From: Streptomyces actinomycinicus
GTDB taxonomy: Bacteria > Actinomycetota > Actinomycetes > Streptomycetales > Streptomycetaceae
Assembly: GCF_016741775.1 (NCBI RefSeq)
Contig: NZ_JAERRK010000005.1
Coordinates: 402,972 to 466,971, forward strand
Length of the DNA stretch: 64,000 bases
Reading direction: 5' to 3'
Below the pieces are notes generated by a model. That model saw only the letters and a list, made by a program, of their open reading frames with translations. It was not told where the DNA came from and ran no database searches. Each line of letters begins with the position of its first letter. Position 1 is the stretch's first letter. The position numbers were made by a program, and so were the translations under genes. This document shows positions 16,196 through 25,375 of this stretch, piece after piece.

Positions 16196-16909
16196 ATGCA
16201 GGCCACGACCGAGGCAACGCAGGCCGCCGCCTACACGCCGACCGACCGGACCGTGCCCACACGCTCCGCGGACCGCGCGTCGTACGACAAGGAGCTGGTG
16301 CACGCGATATTGGACGAGGGGTACGTCTGCCACCTCGGCTTCGTGCGGGACGGCGCCCCGGTGGTGCTGCCCACGCTGTACGGCCGGGTCGGTGAGCGGC
16401 TCTACATCCACGGCTCCACCGGTTCCCGCCCGCTGCGGATGACCGGTCAGGCCGACCCGGGACTGCCGGTCTGCCTGACGGTCACCCACGTCGACGGACT
16501 CGTGCTGGCCCGCTCCGCCTTCCATCACTCGATCAACTACCGCTCGGTCGTGGTGCACGGCGTCGCGCACGAGGTCACCGACCCCGAGGAGCGGCGGACG
16601 GCCCTGGACGCGCTGGTGGACCACGTCGTGCCGGGCCGGGCCGCCGACTCCCGGCCCGCGAACAAGAAGGAGCTGGCCGCCACCGCGGTGATCCGCCTGG
16701 ACCTGGACGAAGTCTCGGCCAAGGTCCGCACCGGCGGCGCCAACGACGACCCCGAGGACCTGTCCCTGCCGCACTGGGCCGGCGTGGTTCCGCTCCGCAA
16801 GGGCTACGACGCGCCGGTCCCGGACGCCGGTCTGACGCCCGGCATCGAGCTGCCGGACTACCTGGCGGCGCGAGGGACCGGCCTCGCGGCGCCAATGTCC
16901 GGAATCTGA
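16196..16909 (+). CDS. Pyridoxamine 5'-phosphate oxidase family protein
   Basis: A 237-residue flavin-binding split-barrel protein of the class often encoded next to MocR regulators. The core runs from about residue 40 (DEGYVCHLGFVRDGAPVVLP) to 130 (INYRSVVVHGVAHEV), and the C-terminal half contains LDEVSAKVRTGG and LPHWAGVVPLR. It may act on B6 vitamers or bind heme or flavin as a reductase; its sequence is not that of PdxH. CAGGAGAGG precedes the ATG. The divergent MocR gene and shared palindrome suggest PLP-responsive control. Confidence 0.85.
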   Translation: MQATTEATQAAAYTPTDRTVPTRSADRASYDKELVHAILDEGYVCHLGFVRDGAPVVLPTLYGRVGERLYIHGSTGSRPLRMTGQADPGLPVCLTVTHVDGLVLARSAFHHSINYRSVVVHGVAHEVTDPEERRTALDALVDHVVPGRAADSRPANKKELAATAVIRLDLDEVSAKVRTGGANDDPEDLSLPHWAGVVPLRKGYDAPVPDAGLTPGIELPDYLAARGTGLAAPMSGI

Positions 16910-16961
16910 AGATCGCTGGGTTAAACAGGACCGGGGGGACGTCCCGGGAGCAGGGAGAGCC

Positions 16962-18434
16962 ATGCATGGGTCCAGCGTCGACGCATCGCGGCAGGCGGCC
17001 ACGGTTGCGCGCCCCCGGCCGGCCGTGGGCACCGCGGCGCAGGTCCGGCGGTTCGGATTCGTCGCCGCCGGTGCCGACGTGGTCGCCGCGGCCCTGCCGG
17101 TCGCGGCGGCCCTCCGTGCGCTCCAGGAGACGCACGCCGCGCAGCAGACGGCCGTCGCGGCCCTCACCTGGCTGCTCGTGGGCGTCGCCGGCAAGCGCTA
17201 CGCCCACTGGGTGTGGAGCGAGGGCGGCCCGCTGGGGCCGCTGGTCCGGGACTGGCTGGTACTGCTCGGCGTCCTGGCGCTGCTGCGGACCCTGCTCGGT
17301 CTCGGCGGCCTGTCCGCCGCGGTGGTCATCGCGCTGCTGCCCTCCCTCCTCGCCGCCGCGACGGTCCGCAAGGTGATCCACCGGTATCTGCGGGCTCAGC
17401 GCCGCAACGCCCGCGCACTGCGCCGGGTCCTCGTCGTCGGGGAAGCCGGCACGGTGGACGCCGTGGTCGGGGCGCTCGCCCAGCGCACCGACCACGAGTA
17501 CGTGGTGGTCGGTGCGTGCACCGTGGGCACCGGCGAGGTCGCGTCCGGCGTGCCGGTGCGCGTGCGGCTGCGGACGGACGAACCGGACGCGGCCGGCGAG
17601 GGCGACGCGTCGGTGGTCTCGGCGGCCGAGGAACTCGGTGCCGATCTGGTCCTGCTGGCCACGGGACGCCATCTGTCGGGGGAACGGCTCCGGCGGCTGT
17701 CCTGGGCGCTGTACGACCGGGACTGTCCGCTCATGGTGCTGCCCGGTGTCGTCGAGGTGGCCCGCCGCAGGATCCGGCTCACGACGGCGGCGGGACTCAC
17801 GCTGCTGCACATCGCGCCACCCACCCGCCAGGGCACGCAGACGATCGCCAAGGCCGCTGTGGACCGGCTGGGCGCGCTGGTCCTCATCGCCGTCCTGCTC
17901 CCGTTGTTCGCGGCCCTGGCCGTCGCCGTCCGGCTGGGCTCGCCCGGCCCCGCCTTCTACCGCCAGACGCGCGTGGGCAGGGACGGCGTGCCGTTCCCCC
18001 TGTGGAAGTTCCGGACGATGGTCGCCGGCGCGGACCGCATGAGGGCCGGCCTGGAAGAGGCCAACGAGAACGACGGCCACATGTTCAAGGTGCGCCGCGA
18101 TCCGCGCGTCACGCCCCTCGGCCGCTTCCTGCGCCGCCACTCACTGGACGAGCTGCCCCAGCTGGTCAACGTCGTCCTCGGCCACATGTCGCTGGTCGGC
18201 CCCCGTCCGCCCCTCCCGGAAGAGGTCGCCCGCTACGACGAGAGGGAGCGGCGCAGACTGACGGTCAAGCCGGGCCTGACCGGACTGTGGCAGGTGAGCG
18301 GACGGTCGGACCTGTCCTGGCACGAAGCCGTCTCGCTGGACCTGCGGTACGTCGACAACTGGTCGTGCGGCTGGGACCTGAGCGTGCTGGCCCGTACCGT
18401 CCGCGCCGTGCTCGACGGACGAGGCGCCTACTGA
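16962..18434 (+). CDS. Polyprenyl-phosphate phosphosugar transferase (WcaJ/WbaP type), initiates glycan synthesis
   Basis: A 490-residue membrane enzyme that would transfer a sugar-1-phosphate from a nucleotide sugar to undecaprenyl phosphate, the first step of a lipid-linked glycan. Four or so N-terminal helices (residues 35-150) lead into a CoA-binding-like cytosolic region. The catalytic Bac_transf domain follows from about residue 298, with a re-entrant helix (ALVLIAVLLPLFAALAVAVR), KFRTMVAGAD, a Asp-Glu-Leu-Pro-Gln motif and GPRPPLPEEV. It is the first gene of the polysaccharide locus and is convergent with fcl, overlapping it by 7 bases. Confidence 0.92.
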   Translation: MHGSSVDASRQAATVARPRPAVGTAAQVRRFGFVAAGADVVAAALPVAAALRALQETHAAQQTAVAALTWLLVGVAGKRYAHWVWSEGGPLGPLVRDWLVLLGVLALLRTLLGLGGLSAAVVIALLPSLLAAATVRKVIHRYLRAQRRNARALRRVLVVGEAGTVDAVVGALAQRTDHEYVVVGACTVGTGEVASGVPVRVRLRTDEPDAAGEGDASVVSAAEELGADLVLLATGRHLSGERLRRLSWALYDRDCPLMVLPGVVEVARRRIRLTTAAGLTLLHIAPPTRQGTQTIAKAAVDRLGALVLIAVLLPLFAALAVAVRLGSPGPAFYRQTRVGRDGVPFPLWKFRTMVAGADRMRAGLEEANENDGHMFKVRRDPRVTPLGRFLRRHSLDELPQLVNVVLGHMSLVGPRPPLPEEVARYDERERRRLTVKPGLTGLWQVSGRSDLSWHEAVSLDLRYVDNWSCGWDLSVLARTVRAVLDGRGAY

Positions 18435-19411
18435 ACCGGCGCGGCCGGCCGGCCCGGCCGCCCGGCGAGGGCGGCCTCCGCCGTGCCCAGCCATGAGGCG
18501 TAGGTCGCCGCGATGCCGTCCCGCAGGGCGATCCGCGGCCGCCAGCCGAGACCGGTCATGCGCGAGACGTCGAGGAGCTTGCGGGGCGTGCCGTCGGGTT
18601 TCGTGAGGTCCTGGATGATCCGCCCCTCGAATCCCACCACCTCCGCGACGATCCCGGCGAGTTCACGGATCGTCAGGTCCTGTCCGCACCCGACGTTGAC
18701 CGGCTCGTCGCCGTCGTAGCGGCGCAGCAGCGTCACGCAGGCGTCGGCGAGGTCGTCCACGTGCAGGAACTCCCGGCGGGGGGTGCCGCTGCCCCAGAGC
18801 ACGACCTCGTCGAGCCCGTCGTGCCGTGCCTCGTGGAAGCGGCGGACGAGCGCCGGCAGGACGTGTGAGGACTCAGGGTCGAAGTTGTCCCCGGGACCGT
18901 ACAGATTGGTCGGCATGGCGCAGATGTAGGAGGCACCGTACTGCCGTCGGTAGGACCGGACCTGGACGACACCGGCGATCTTGGCGAGCGCGTAGGCCTC
19001 GTTGGTCGTCTCCAGGGGGCCCGTGAGCAGGGCGTCCTCCGGGATCGGCTGCGGTGCCCGCCTGGGATAGATGCAGGACGAGCCGAGGAAGAGCAGCCGC
19101 CGCACCCCGGCGGCACGGGCGGCGGGGATCACGCTCAGCTGGATGAGCAGGTTGTCCTCGAGGAACTGCACCGGGTGCGTGCTGTTGGCGAGGATGCCTC
19201 CCACCCTGGCCGCGGCCAGGACGACGGCGTCCGGCCGGGTGTCGCGCAGGAACGCCGCCGTGGCGGCCGCGTCGCGCAGGTCGAGCCGGGACCGGGTGCG
19301 GGTGACGACCTCGTACCCGTCGGCCCGGAGGCGGCGCACCAGGGCGGAGCCGACGAGCCCCCGGTGACCGGCGACGTACACACGGGCGGGTGGGGCCAGC
19401 AGATCTTCCAT
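18428..19411 (-). CDS. fcl: GDP-L-fucose synthase
   Basis: A 327-residue SDR enzyme that epimerises and reduces GDP-4-keto-6-deoxymannose to GDP-L-fucose. It shows the fucose-synthase form of the cofactor loop (AGHRGLVGSALV, residues 14-25), SS at 111-112, and the catalytic Tyr140 and Lys144 (NEAYALAK), then MPTNLYGPGDNF, which is diagnostic. I start at the ATG at 19411, which gives the normal length. The partner dehydratase gene (gmd) is 1.8 kb away on the other strand. The direction is opposite to most of the locus, with a divergent promoter at 19412-19514. Confidence 0.93.
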   Translation of the reverse strand: MEDLLAPPARVYVAGHRGLVGSALVRRLRADGYEVVTRTRSRLDLRDAAATAAFLRDTRPDAVVLAAARVGGILANSTHPVQFLEDNLLIQLSVIPAARAAGVRRLLFLGSSCIYPRRAPQPIPEDALLTGPLETTNEAYALAKIAGVVQVRSYRRQYGASYICAMPTNLYGPGDNFDPESSHVLPALVRRFHEARHDGLDEVVLWGSGTPRREFLHVDDLADACVTLLRRYDGDEPVNVGCGQDLTIRELAGIVAEVVGFEGRIIQDLTKPDGTPRKLLDVSRMTGLGWRPRIALRDGIAATYASWLGTAEAALAGRPGRPAAPVQ

Positions 19412-19514
19412 ACGGCCGAGTCTGCCAGCAACACACCGCATTTCTACCGATATGGGTCCATAGTTCCTGGAGACTCCCCCGGAGACCTGATGTCGACTGG
19501 GAAGGACCGTCGCC

Positions 19515-20036
19515 GTGGAGCGTTCCCTGCGCGGGTTCACCGGAGCCGGTTACGACAAGGGACGCCCACTAGCCGTTCGGGTGGCCTGGTTCGCCGTGCT
19601 CCACCTCGTCTTCGTCAAGTGGTGGTTCCCGGCCCGCTGGCGGCCGGCCGTGCTGCGGGCCTTCGGCGCACGCGTCGGACGGCGGGTGCTGATCCGGCAC
19701 GGGGTGCGCGTGCACTGGCCGTGGCGGCTGGAGACCGGCGACGACGTGTGGATCGGCGAGGGCGCCTGGCTGCTGAACCTGGAGCCGATCAGCATCGGCA
19801 GCGATGTGTGCGTCTCCCAGGGGGCGTTGCTGTGCACCGGCAGCCACCGGCGGGGCAGCCGTACCTTCGAGTTCGACAACGGGCCCATCCGGCTGGAGCC
19901 GGGTGCCTGGGTCGCGGCCCGGGCGGTGGTGCTGCGCGGCGTCACGGTCGGGTGCGGCGCGGTGGTGGGCGCCGCGGCGGTCGCCCACCGCGACGTGCGT
20001 CCGGGCACACTGGTCGTGGCGGGAGCCGTGGCATGA
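19515..20036 (+). CDS. Hexapeptide-repeat acyltransferase (WcaF-like)
   Basis: A 173-residue left-handed beta-helix acyltransferase. Hexapeptide units run from about residue 70 to 165 (IGEGAWLLNLEPISIGSDVCVSQGALL, then AVVLRGVTVGCGAVVGAAAV), and the N terminus has the KWWFPARW segment seen in colanic-acid acetyltransferases. It probably O-acetylates the glycan or its lipid-linked precursor. The GTG start follows GGACCGTCGCC. Its stop overlaps the next glycosyltransferase start as ATGA. Confidence 0.85.
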   Translation: MERSLRGFTGAGYDKGRPLAVRVAWFAVLHLVFVKWWFPARWRPAVLRAFGARVGRRVLIRHGVRVHWPWRLETGDDVWIGEGAWLLNLEPISIGSDVCVSQGALLCTGSHRRGSRTFEFDNGPIRLEPGAWVAARAVVLRGVTVGCGAVVGAAAVAHRDVRPGTLVVAGAVA

Positions 20037-21214
20037 GGATCGTCCACGTGGTGACGCTGCTCGGTGACGACGGCGCGTTCGGCGGCCCGGCCAGCGTGGC
20101 CACGGCACAGTCGGAGGAGTGCGCGGCACGCGGCCACGAGGTCACACTCGTCTCCCTGTGGCGGGGCGGGAACCGGGCACCGGCGCGCATCGGCGGGGTG
20201 CCACTGCGCACCCGTCCGGCACGCTCACTGCTCCCGGGGCGCTTCACGGGGCTCATGCATCCGCTGCTCGCACGGGACCTGTGGCGCACCCTGGGCCGGG
20301 CGGACGTGGCGCACCTGCACACCGGCCGGGATCTGGTCTCACTCACCGCGCTCGCCGTGGCCGTGCTGCGCCGGACGGGGTTCCTGGTCCAGACGCACGG
20401 GATGGTCGAGCCCCGGCGCCGGATCGTGGTCCGGGCCTTCGACCGCCTGTTCGTGCCCCTGCTGCGCCGGGCACGCGGCCTGCTGGTGCTCACCGAGCGG
20501 GAGCGGCTGGCCCTGGCGCGGGTGGTCGGCCCGGACGGCCCGCCGCTGCTCAGCCTGCCCAACGGGGTACGGCCCCGCCCCCGTTCCGGGCCGCGGGAGC
20601 CGGACGGCCGTCACCCGGAGATCCTGTTCCTCGCCCGGCTCCACCCCCGCAAGCGCCCCGAGGCGTTCGTGGAGATGGCGGCGCTGGTCCACCGGCGCAT
20701 GCCCCAGGCACGGTTCCGGCTGTACGGGGCGGACGAGGGGATGCTGCCCGCGGTGCGCCGGCTCGTCGCGGAGCGGGGGCTGCGGGACGTCGTCACCTAC
20801 GGCGGAGCCCTGTCGCACGAGGACGCGCTGCGCGCCCTGTCGAGGGCCGCCGTGTACGTGCTGCCCAGCGTCGACGAGCCGTTCCCGATGACGGTCGTCG
20901 AGGCCCTCGCCCTCGGCACCCCCGTGGTGTGCACCGACAGCTGCGGGATGGCGCCGGAACTGGCGCGCCGGCGCGCGGCCGTGGTCACCGACGGAAGCCC
21001 GCGGGCCCTGGCCGACGCGGTGCACGAGGTGCTGGCCGACGAGGACGGACGGCGCTCTCTGGTGGCCGAGGGCCGGCGCGCGGTCGAGGAGGCCTATTCC
21101 ATCCATGCGGTCGTCGACCGGCTCGAGTCCTTCTACCGGCACGCCCGGTGTGTCGACGGCCGGTGCGGGACCTCCCAGAGCGAGGAGAGCGGGTGCCTGT
21201 CAAAACAGCGCTGA
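20033..21214 (+). CDS. Glycosyltransferase family 4
   Basis: A 393-residue GT-B fold enzyme. The ATG at 20033 overlaps the acyltransferase stop as ATGA. The N-terminal domain begins [20 protein letters not shown] and the C-terminal domain has the nucleotide-sugar-binding segments [15 protein letters not shown] and [19 protein letters not shown] with the typical E-x7-E. It adds one sugar to the lipid-linked repeat unit; donor and acceptor cannot be read, though GDP-fucose is a fair guess. The 3' end overlaps gmd by 22 bases. Confidence 0.9.
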   Translation: MRIVHVVTLLGDDGAFGGPASVATAQSEECAARGHEVTLVSLWRGGNRAPARIGGVPLRTRPARSLLPGRFTGLMHPLLARDLWRTLGRADVAHLHTGRDLVSLTALAVAVLRRTGFLVQTHGMVEPRRRIVVRAFDRLFVPLLRRARGLLVLTERERLALARVVGPDGPPLLSLPNGVRPRPRSGPREPDGRHPEILFLARLHPRKRPEAFVEMAALVHRRMPQARFRLYGADEGMLPAVRRLVAERGLRDVVTYGGALSHEDALRALSRAAVYVLPSVDEPFPMTVVEALALGTPVVCTDSCGMAPELARRRAAVVTDGSPRALADAVHEVLADEDGRRSLVAEGRRAVEEAYSIHAVVDRLESFYRHARCVDGRCGTSQSEESGCLSKQR

Positions 21215-22251
21215 TCACGGGGATCACGGGTCAGGACGGTTCGTACCTGGCCGAGCTGCTGCTGCGCAAGGGCTACCGGGTCCACGGGGTCGTCCGCCGT
21301 GCGTCCACCTTCACCACCCAGCGCATCGAGCACCTGTACCGGGATCCCCACGACCCCGCCGCGCGGCTGTTCCTGCACTACGGCGATCTCACCGACGGGA
21401 CCCGGATGGCGGGCCTGCTGGAACAGGTGCGGCCGGACGAGGTGTACCACCTGGCGGCCCAGTCGCACGTGCGGGTCTCCTTCGACGAGCCGGAGTTCAC
21501 GGGCGACACCACCGGTCTGGGCACCACCCGGCTGCTGGAGGCGATCCGCAGGACCGGCCTCGGCTGCCGCTTCTACCAGGCCTCCAGCTCGGAGATGTTC
21601 GGCGCGACCCCGCCGCCCCAGCACGAGGGCACCCCCTTCCATCCCCGCTCGCCCTACGGGGCGGCGAAGGTGTACGCGTACTGGGTCACCCGCAACTACC
21701 GTGAGGCGTACGGCCTCTACGCCGTGAACGGCATCCTGTTCAACCACGAGTCCCCGCGCCGCGGTCCCACGTTCGTGACCCGGAAGGCGGCCGTCGCCGC
21801 CGCCCGGATCAAGGCCGGCCTGCAGGACGTCGTCCACCTCGGCAATCTCGACGCCCGCCGGGACTGGGGCTATGCCGCCGAGTACGTCGAGGCGATGTGG
21901 CGGATGCTGCAGCAGGACGAGCCGGACGACTACGTGATCGCCACCGGTACCAGTTACAGCGTCCGTGACTTCGTGGAGCAGTGCTTCGCCCACGTGGGCC
22001 TGGACTGGCGGGCGTACGTGCGCTTCGACGAGCGCTATCTGCGGCCGGCGGAGGTCGACGACCTGGTGGGGGACGCCGGCAAGGCGGAGCGGGTCCTGGG
22101 CTGGCGTGCGACCGTGCACACCCCGGAGCTGGCCCGGCTGATGGTGGACGCGGAGCTGACGGCCCTGGGACTGACCGCGCCGCGCGGTGACGCGGCGGCC
22201 ACCGCCGTGGCAGCCGCCGCCCCCGCCGTGCCCACGCCCGCCCGGCGGTAG
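21193..22251 (+). CDS. gmd: GDP-mannose 4,6-dehydratase
   Basis: A 352-residue enzyme that converts GDP-D-mannose to GDP-4-keto-6-deoxy-D-mannose, the substrate of Fcl. The cofactor loop TGITGQDG is at residues 9-16; the catalytic region SSSEMFG is at 131-137, with Glu134, and Tyr155/Lys159 lie in SPYGAAK. ESPRRG and the R-x-D-W-G motif ([15 protein letters not shown]) are the family signatures. The GTG at 21193, behind GAGGAG, overlaps the end of the GT4 gene. A C-terminal Ala-rich tail of about 20 residues is unusual. GDP-mannose must come from elsewhere in the genome. Confidence 0.95.
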   Translation: MPVKTALITGITGQDGSYLAELLLRKGYRVHGVVRRASTFTTQRIEHLYRDPHDPAARLFLHYGDLTDGTRMAGLLEQVRPDEVYHLAAQSHVRVSFDEPEFTGDTTGLGTTRLLEAIRRTGLGCRFYQASSSEMFGATPPPQHEGTPFHPRSPYGAAKVYAYWVTRNYREAYGLYAVNGILFNHESPRRGPTFVTRKAAVAAARIKAGLQDVVHLGNLDARRDWGYAAEYVEAMWRMLQQDEPDDYVIATGTSYSVRDFVEQCFAHVGLDWRAYVRFDERYLRPAEVDDLVGDAGKAERVLGWRATVHTPELARLMVDAELTALGLTAPRGDAAATAVAAAAPAVPTPARR

Positions 22252-22265
22252 CCGGCACGATCGGA

Positions 22266-22291
22266 GGGGCGCCGCCCGGACGGGGCGCCCC
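22266..22291 (+). terminator. Hairpin after gmd
   Basis: An 8-bp stem (22266-22273 and 22284-22291) with a 10-base loop, 14 bases past the gmd stop and followed by a short C/T run. It also faces the end of the convergent GT4 gene. Confidence 0.6.
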
Positions 22292-22392
22292 CCTTCCCGG
22301 CGGAACCCGGTGACACGGCCTCCCGGCAGAGAGCCCGACGACTCGTGTTCCCGGCAGGATCCGGCGCCACGTCTACCCGACGCAGCCCGGCG

Positions 22393-23655
22393 TCACGGCG
22401 ACCGCCGGGGCGTGGGCCCGTCGGCCAGGGCCTCGCAGAGCAGGGCCGTGATCCGGCCCAGGCCGGCCTGCGGGCTGAGCCGTTCCCGGACGTAGGCGGG
22501 GCCGCGGGCGCCGAGCGCGGCGGCGCGGGCGGGGTCGCGGGCGAGGTCCAGGACGGCGCCGTGGATGGCCACGGGGTCCTCCGCGGGTACCACGACGCCC
22601 GCTCCCGAGCGCCGCACCTCGCCGGCCGTGCCCCCGGACGCGGCGACCGAGGCCACCACCGGGCGCCCGCTGGAGAAGTACGAGGTGAGCTTGCTGGGCA
22701 GGCTCATGTCCAGTACGGAGGCCCGCTGGGTGACGACCAGCACGTCGGCGGCGTTCAGCACGGCGGCGAAGTCGGCGTCGGCCGCGGGCGGCAGCAGGTC
22801 CACGCCGGGCACGCCCGCGGCCAGGGACGCCAGGTGTCCTCGCCGGCTGCCGTCGCCCATGAGCACCACCCGGATCCGGGGGGTGGCGCGGGCCGCGAGC
22901 CGCGCGGTGTCGATCAGCACCTCCAGCCCCTGTTTGAGGCCCATGTTGCCGGCGTGCAGCAGGACGCAGTCCTCCTCGGCCCAGCCCAGTCGCGCCCGCA
23001 CCGCGCGCCGGTCGCCGGACGCGGCCGTCGCCAGGCTCCAGTTGGGCACGACCCTGGTGCGCGCGGCCGGCACACCGGCGGTCGTGACGCGGTCCACGAA
23101 CGACTCGTGCACCACACCGACCAGGGCGGCCGACCGCAGGACCCGCGACTCCACGCCGGCGGCCAGCGACGCCACGCGTCCGCCGCCCGCGATGCCGCTC
23201 TGCGCGGCGGCGGCCCCCATCAGGTCCTGGACCACGACCACGTGCGGGACCCCGTGGCGCCTCGCGATCCGGTTTCCGATGACACCGCCGGCCAGGGACG
23301 GCAGTTGGCTCAGCACCACGTCCGGCCGGACCGCCGGCGGCCGGACCGCTCCGTGCGCGACGATGCTGAGTTCGTAGGCGGCCCGGCGCACTGCGGTCTG
23401 CCGCGCGGGCACGTAGCCGAGGCGCCGGTGGACGCGGACACCGTTGCGGTGCTCCAGCATGCGCCACCGTCCCCGGTAGTCGTCGGGGATGCGCCAGGCA
23501 GGGTAGTGCGGCATTCCGGCGAGGACGTCGACCTCGGCGCCGCCGGCCGCCAGGTGCTCCGCGACCGCCGTGGAGTAGGGCCCGATGCCTGCGTGTTCCG
23601 GTGCGTAGTTCGTCGACACCAGGAGAACCTGACGATCAGCCAGAAGTTCGGACAT
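22393..23655 (-). CDS. Glycosyltransferase family 4 (WcaI-like)
   Basis: A 420-residue GT-B glycosyltransferase similar to WcaI of colanic acid synthesis. STNYAPEHAGIGPYS near residue 15 and LLHAGNMGLKQGLEVLI near 245 mark the acceptor and donor domains, and MSLPSKLTSYFSSGRPVVAS is the conserved region close to the donor site. It is likely a second sugar transferase of the same repeat unit. It is read on the minus strand, divergent from the polymerase-like gene across 126 bases. Confidence 0.9.
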   Translation of the reverse strand: MSELLADRQVLLVSTNYAPEHAGIGPYSTAVAEHLAAGGAEVDVLAGMPHYPAWRIPDDYRGRWRMLEHRNGVRVHRRLGYVPARQTAVRRAAYELSIVAHGAVRPPAVRPDVVLSQLPSLAGGVIGNRIARRHGVPHVVVVQDLMGAAAAQSGIAGGGRVASLAAGVESRVLRSAALVGVVHESFVDRVTTAGVPAARTRVVPNWSLATAASGDRRAVRARLGWAEEDCVLLHAGNMGLKQGLEVLIDTARLAARATPRIRVVLMGDGSRRGHLASLAAGVPGVDLLPPAADADFAAVLNAADVLVVTQRASVLDMSLPSKLTSYFSSGRPVVASVAASGGTAGEVRRSGAGVVVPAEDPVAIHGAVLDLARDPARAAALGARGPAYVRERLSPQAGLGRITALLCEALADGPTPRRSP

Positions 23656-23781
23656 ATAGCCACATTAATCGGCACTCTCGGCTCCCTGGCGAGCGAAACG
23701 CGACACCGCCCGGCCGGGAAGCACCTGACAACGAGCTATAACTGACATGCCCGTAATGCCCCAATTTCCCGAGGAGTCCAG

Positions 23782-25362
23782 GTGCGGCACGGTCAAGTCC
23801 GCTGCGTGCCCGCCGTGTGCTGCTGGGCCCTCGTCCTCACCGGCCTGCTGCCGCTGCTGATCCTGCAGAGCCCGGACGTGCGCTTCGGCGCGGCGCCGGC
23901 CCTCCAGTACGTCGTCGTCGCGCACAGCGGCGGGGCGCTGACCCGCGTCCTCACCGACACCCGGGTACGGCTGGCCGCCCTCGGCTTCTGGCTCTTCACC
24001 TACGTGTGGCTCGGGCTGGCCCCCCTGGCCATGCTCGCCACCGGCGCCTACCCCCACGAGTACCGCGCCGACGACAGCACGTCCTTCGCCGCCACCGCCC
24101 TCATCGAACTGGGGCTCCTCGCCTACAGCGGCGGCGCGGCGCTCGCCGGACGGCGCCCGCACGGCGGACGGCGCCTTCACGGCGCACGGCGCTCCCACGG
24201 CGGTCCGGTGTCGTTCGAACGCCTGCTGTCACGCAGGCTCGCCCCGTGGCCGGTACTCCTGCTGTCCGCCCTGGTGGCCGGGGCCGGGGCCGTGCTGATT
24301 CCCCGACTCGGCGGGGTGGGCGCCTTCTTCACGAGCAGACAGGCGGTCCGGGAGACGGGCGCCGCTGAGGAATGGACGCGGGCCCTGGCCATCTGGGCAC
24401 TCGCCGTGCCCGCGTTCTGGGCGCTGGTGGGTCTGCTTCACCTGCGCCGCGCTGCTGCGCCGGGTGACCGCCTGCTGCGCAACCTGCGTCTGCTCCTCCT
24501 CCCCCTGCTCGTCGTACTCAACGCGATCGTCAACAATCCGATCAGCAGACCGCGCTTCTGGGCGGGAACGGTCCTGCTGGTCCTGCTGTGCACCACCCCC
24601 CGGTTCAGCGGCCCCACCGCCTTCCGGCGCATCGCCGCGGGCCTGACCGTGGCGGTGCTGCTCGTCTTCCCCTACGGCGACTACTTCCGCTACGACGACC
24701 GGGAAGCCGTCCGCGTGGTGTCCCTGACCGAGCAGTTCACCGCGAACATGGACTACGACGCCTACCAGCAGGTCCAGACCGGAGTCGACCGCGTCGCGGA
24801 GACCGGCTTCGCGCCGTCGGCCGCGCTCGGCGCGGTGCTCTTCGCCGTTCCCCGCTCGGTGTGGCCCGAAAAGCCCCGCGACACCGGCATGGCCCTCGCC
24901 GACTGGGCCGGCTACGCCTTCAAGAACCTCTCGGCACCCCTGTGGATCGAGAGCTACCTGTGGGCCGGGCTGCCCGCGGTGGCGGCGGTCTTCACGGCGC
25001 TGGGGGCGGCCGGACGCAGACTGGACGACATCCGGGACCGGGCGCGCGACGGGCGGCCGACGCTCGCGCTCCTGCTCGTACCGGCTTTCGCCGTCTACCA
25101 GATGATCCTCCTGCGCGGCAGCCTGATGGGCGTGGCCGGGCCGCTGATGCTGCTGCTCGGGCTGCCCCTCTTCCTCACGTCGCGCGCTCCCCGGAGCACG
25201 TCGCGCCTCCCGCGGACCGCATCGCGCGTCCCCCAGAACGCATCGCGCGACCTCCGGACCGCATCGCGCGGCTCCCGGACCACGTCGCGCGGCTCCGGGA
25301 AGTCCCGTCTTCCCTCGCCCGTGGGGTCGCTCGCCGGCCCCGCCCGCACCCCGATCCCCTGA
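23782..25362 (+). CDS. Wzy-like polymerase / O-antigen ligase-type membrane protein with two repeat segments
   Basis: A 526-residue protein with about ten predicted membrane segments and a periplasmic loop with PRSVWPEKPRDTG. It has the size and layout of a Wzy-type polysaccharide polymerase, though no short motif proves it; position between glycosyltransferase, chain-length and flippase genes is the main support. GAGGAG is 6 bases before the GTG. Two oddities: a period-6 basic loop near residue 127 (RRPHGG RRLHGA RRSHGG) and a cytosolic tail of six period-7 units (SR-x5) encoded by 21-bp repeats. Function of these is unknown. Confidence 0.75.
   Translation: MRHGQVRCVPAVCCWALVLTGLLPLLILQSPDVRFGAAPALQYVVVAHSGGALTRVLTDTRVRLAALGFWLFTYVWLGLAPLAMLATGAYPHEYRADDSTSFAATALIELGLLAYSGGAALAGRRPHGGRRLHGARRSHGGPVSFERLLSRRLAPWPVLLLSALVAGAGAVLIPRLGGVGAFFTSRQAVRETGAAEEWTRALAIWALAVPAFWALVGLLHLRRAAAPGDRLLRNLRLLLLPLLVVLNAIVNNPISRPRFWAGTVLLVLLCTTPRFSGPTAFRRIAAGLTVAVLLVFPYGDYFRYDDREAVRVVSLTEQFTANMDYDAYQQVQTGVDRVAETGFAPSAALGAVLFAVPRSVWPEKPRDTGMALADWAGYAFKNLSAPLWIESYLWAGLPAVAAVFTALGAAGRRLDDIRDRARDGRPTLALLLVPAFAVYQMILLRGSLMGVAGPLMLLLGLPLFLTSRAPRSTSRLPRTASRVPQNASRDLRTASRGSRTTSRGSGKSRLPSPVGSLAGPARTPIP
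25180..25305 (+). repeat. Six 21-bp intragenic repeats in polymerase-like gene
   Basis: Six in-frame units, each starting TCGCGC, run from 25180 to 25305 and encode SR-x5 heptads at the C terminus. The units differ by several bases each, so the array is not recent. Confidence 0.85.
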
Positions 25363-25375
25363 ACAGGAGGCGTCC

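Noticed and set aside
19175..20032. N-terminal extension of the GT4 frame to 19175
   Set aside because: The extension is antisense to fcl and out of frame with the acyltransferase gene; the ATG at 20033 gives the normal GT4 start.
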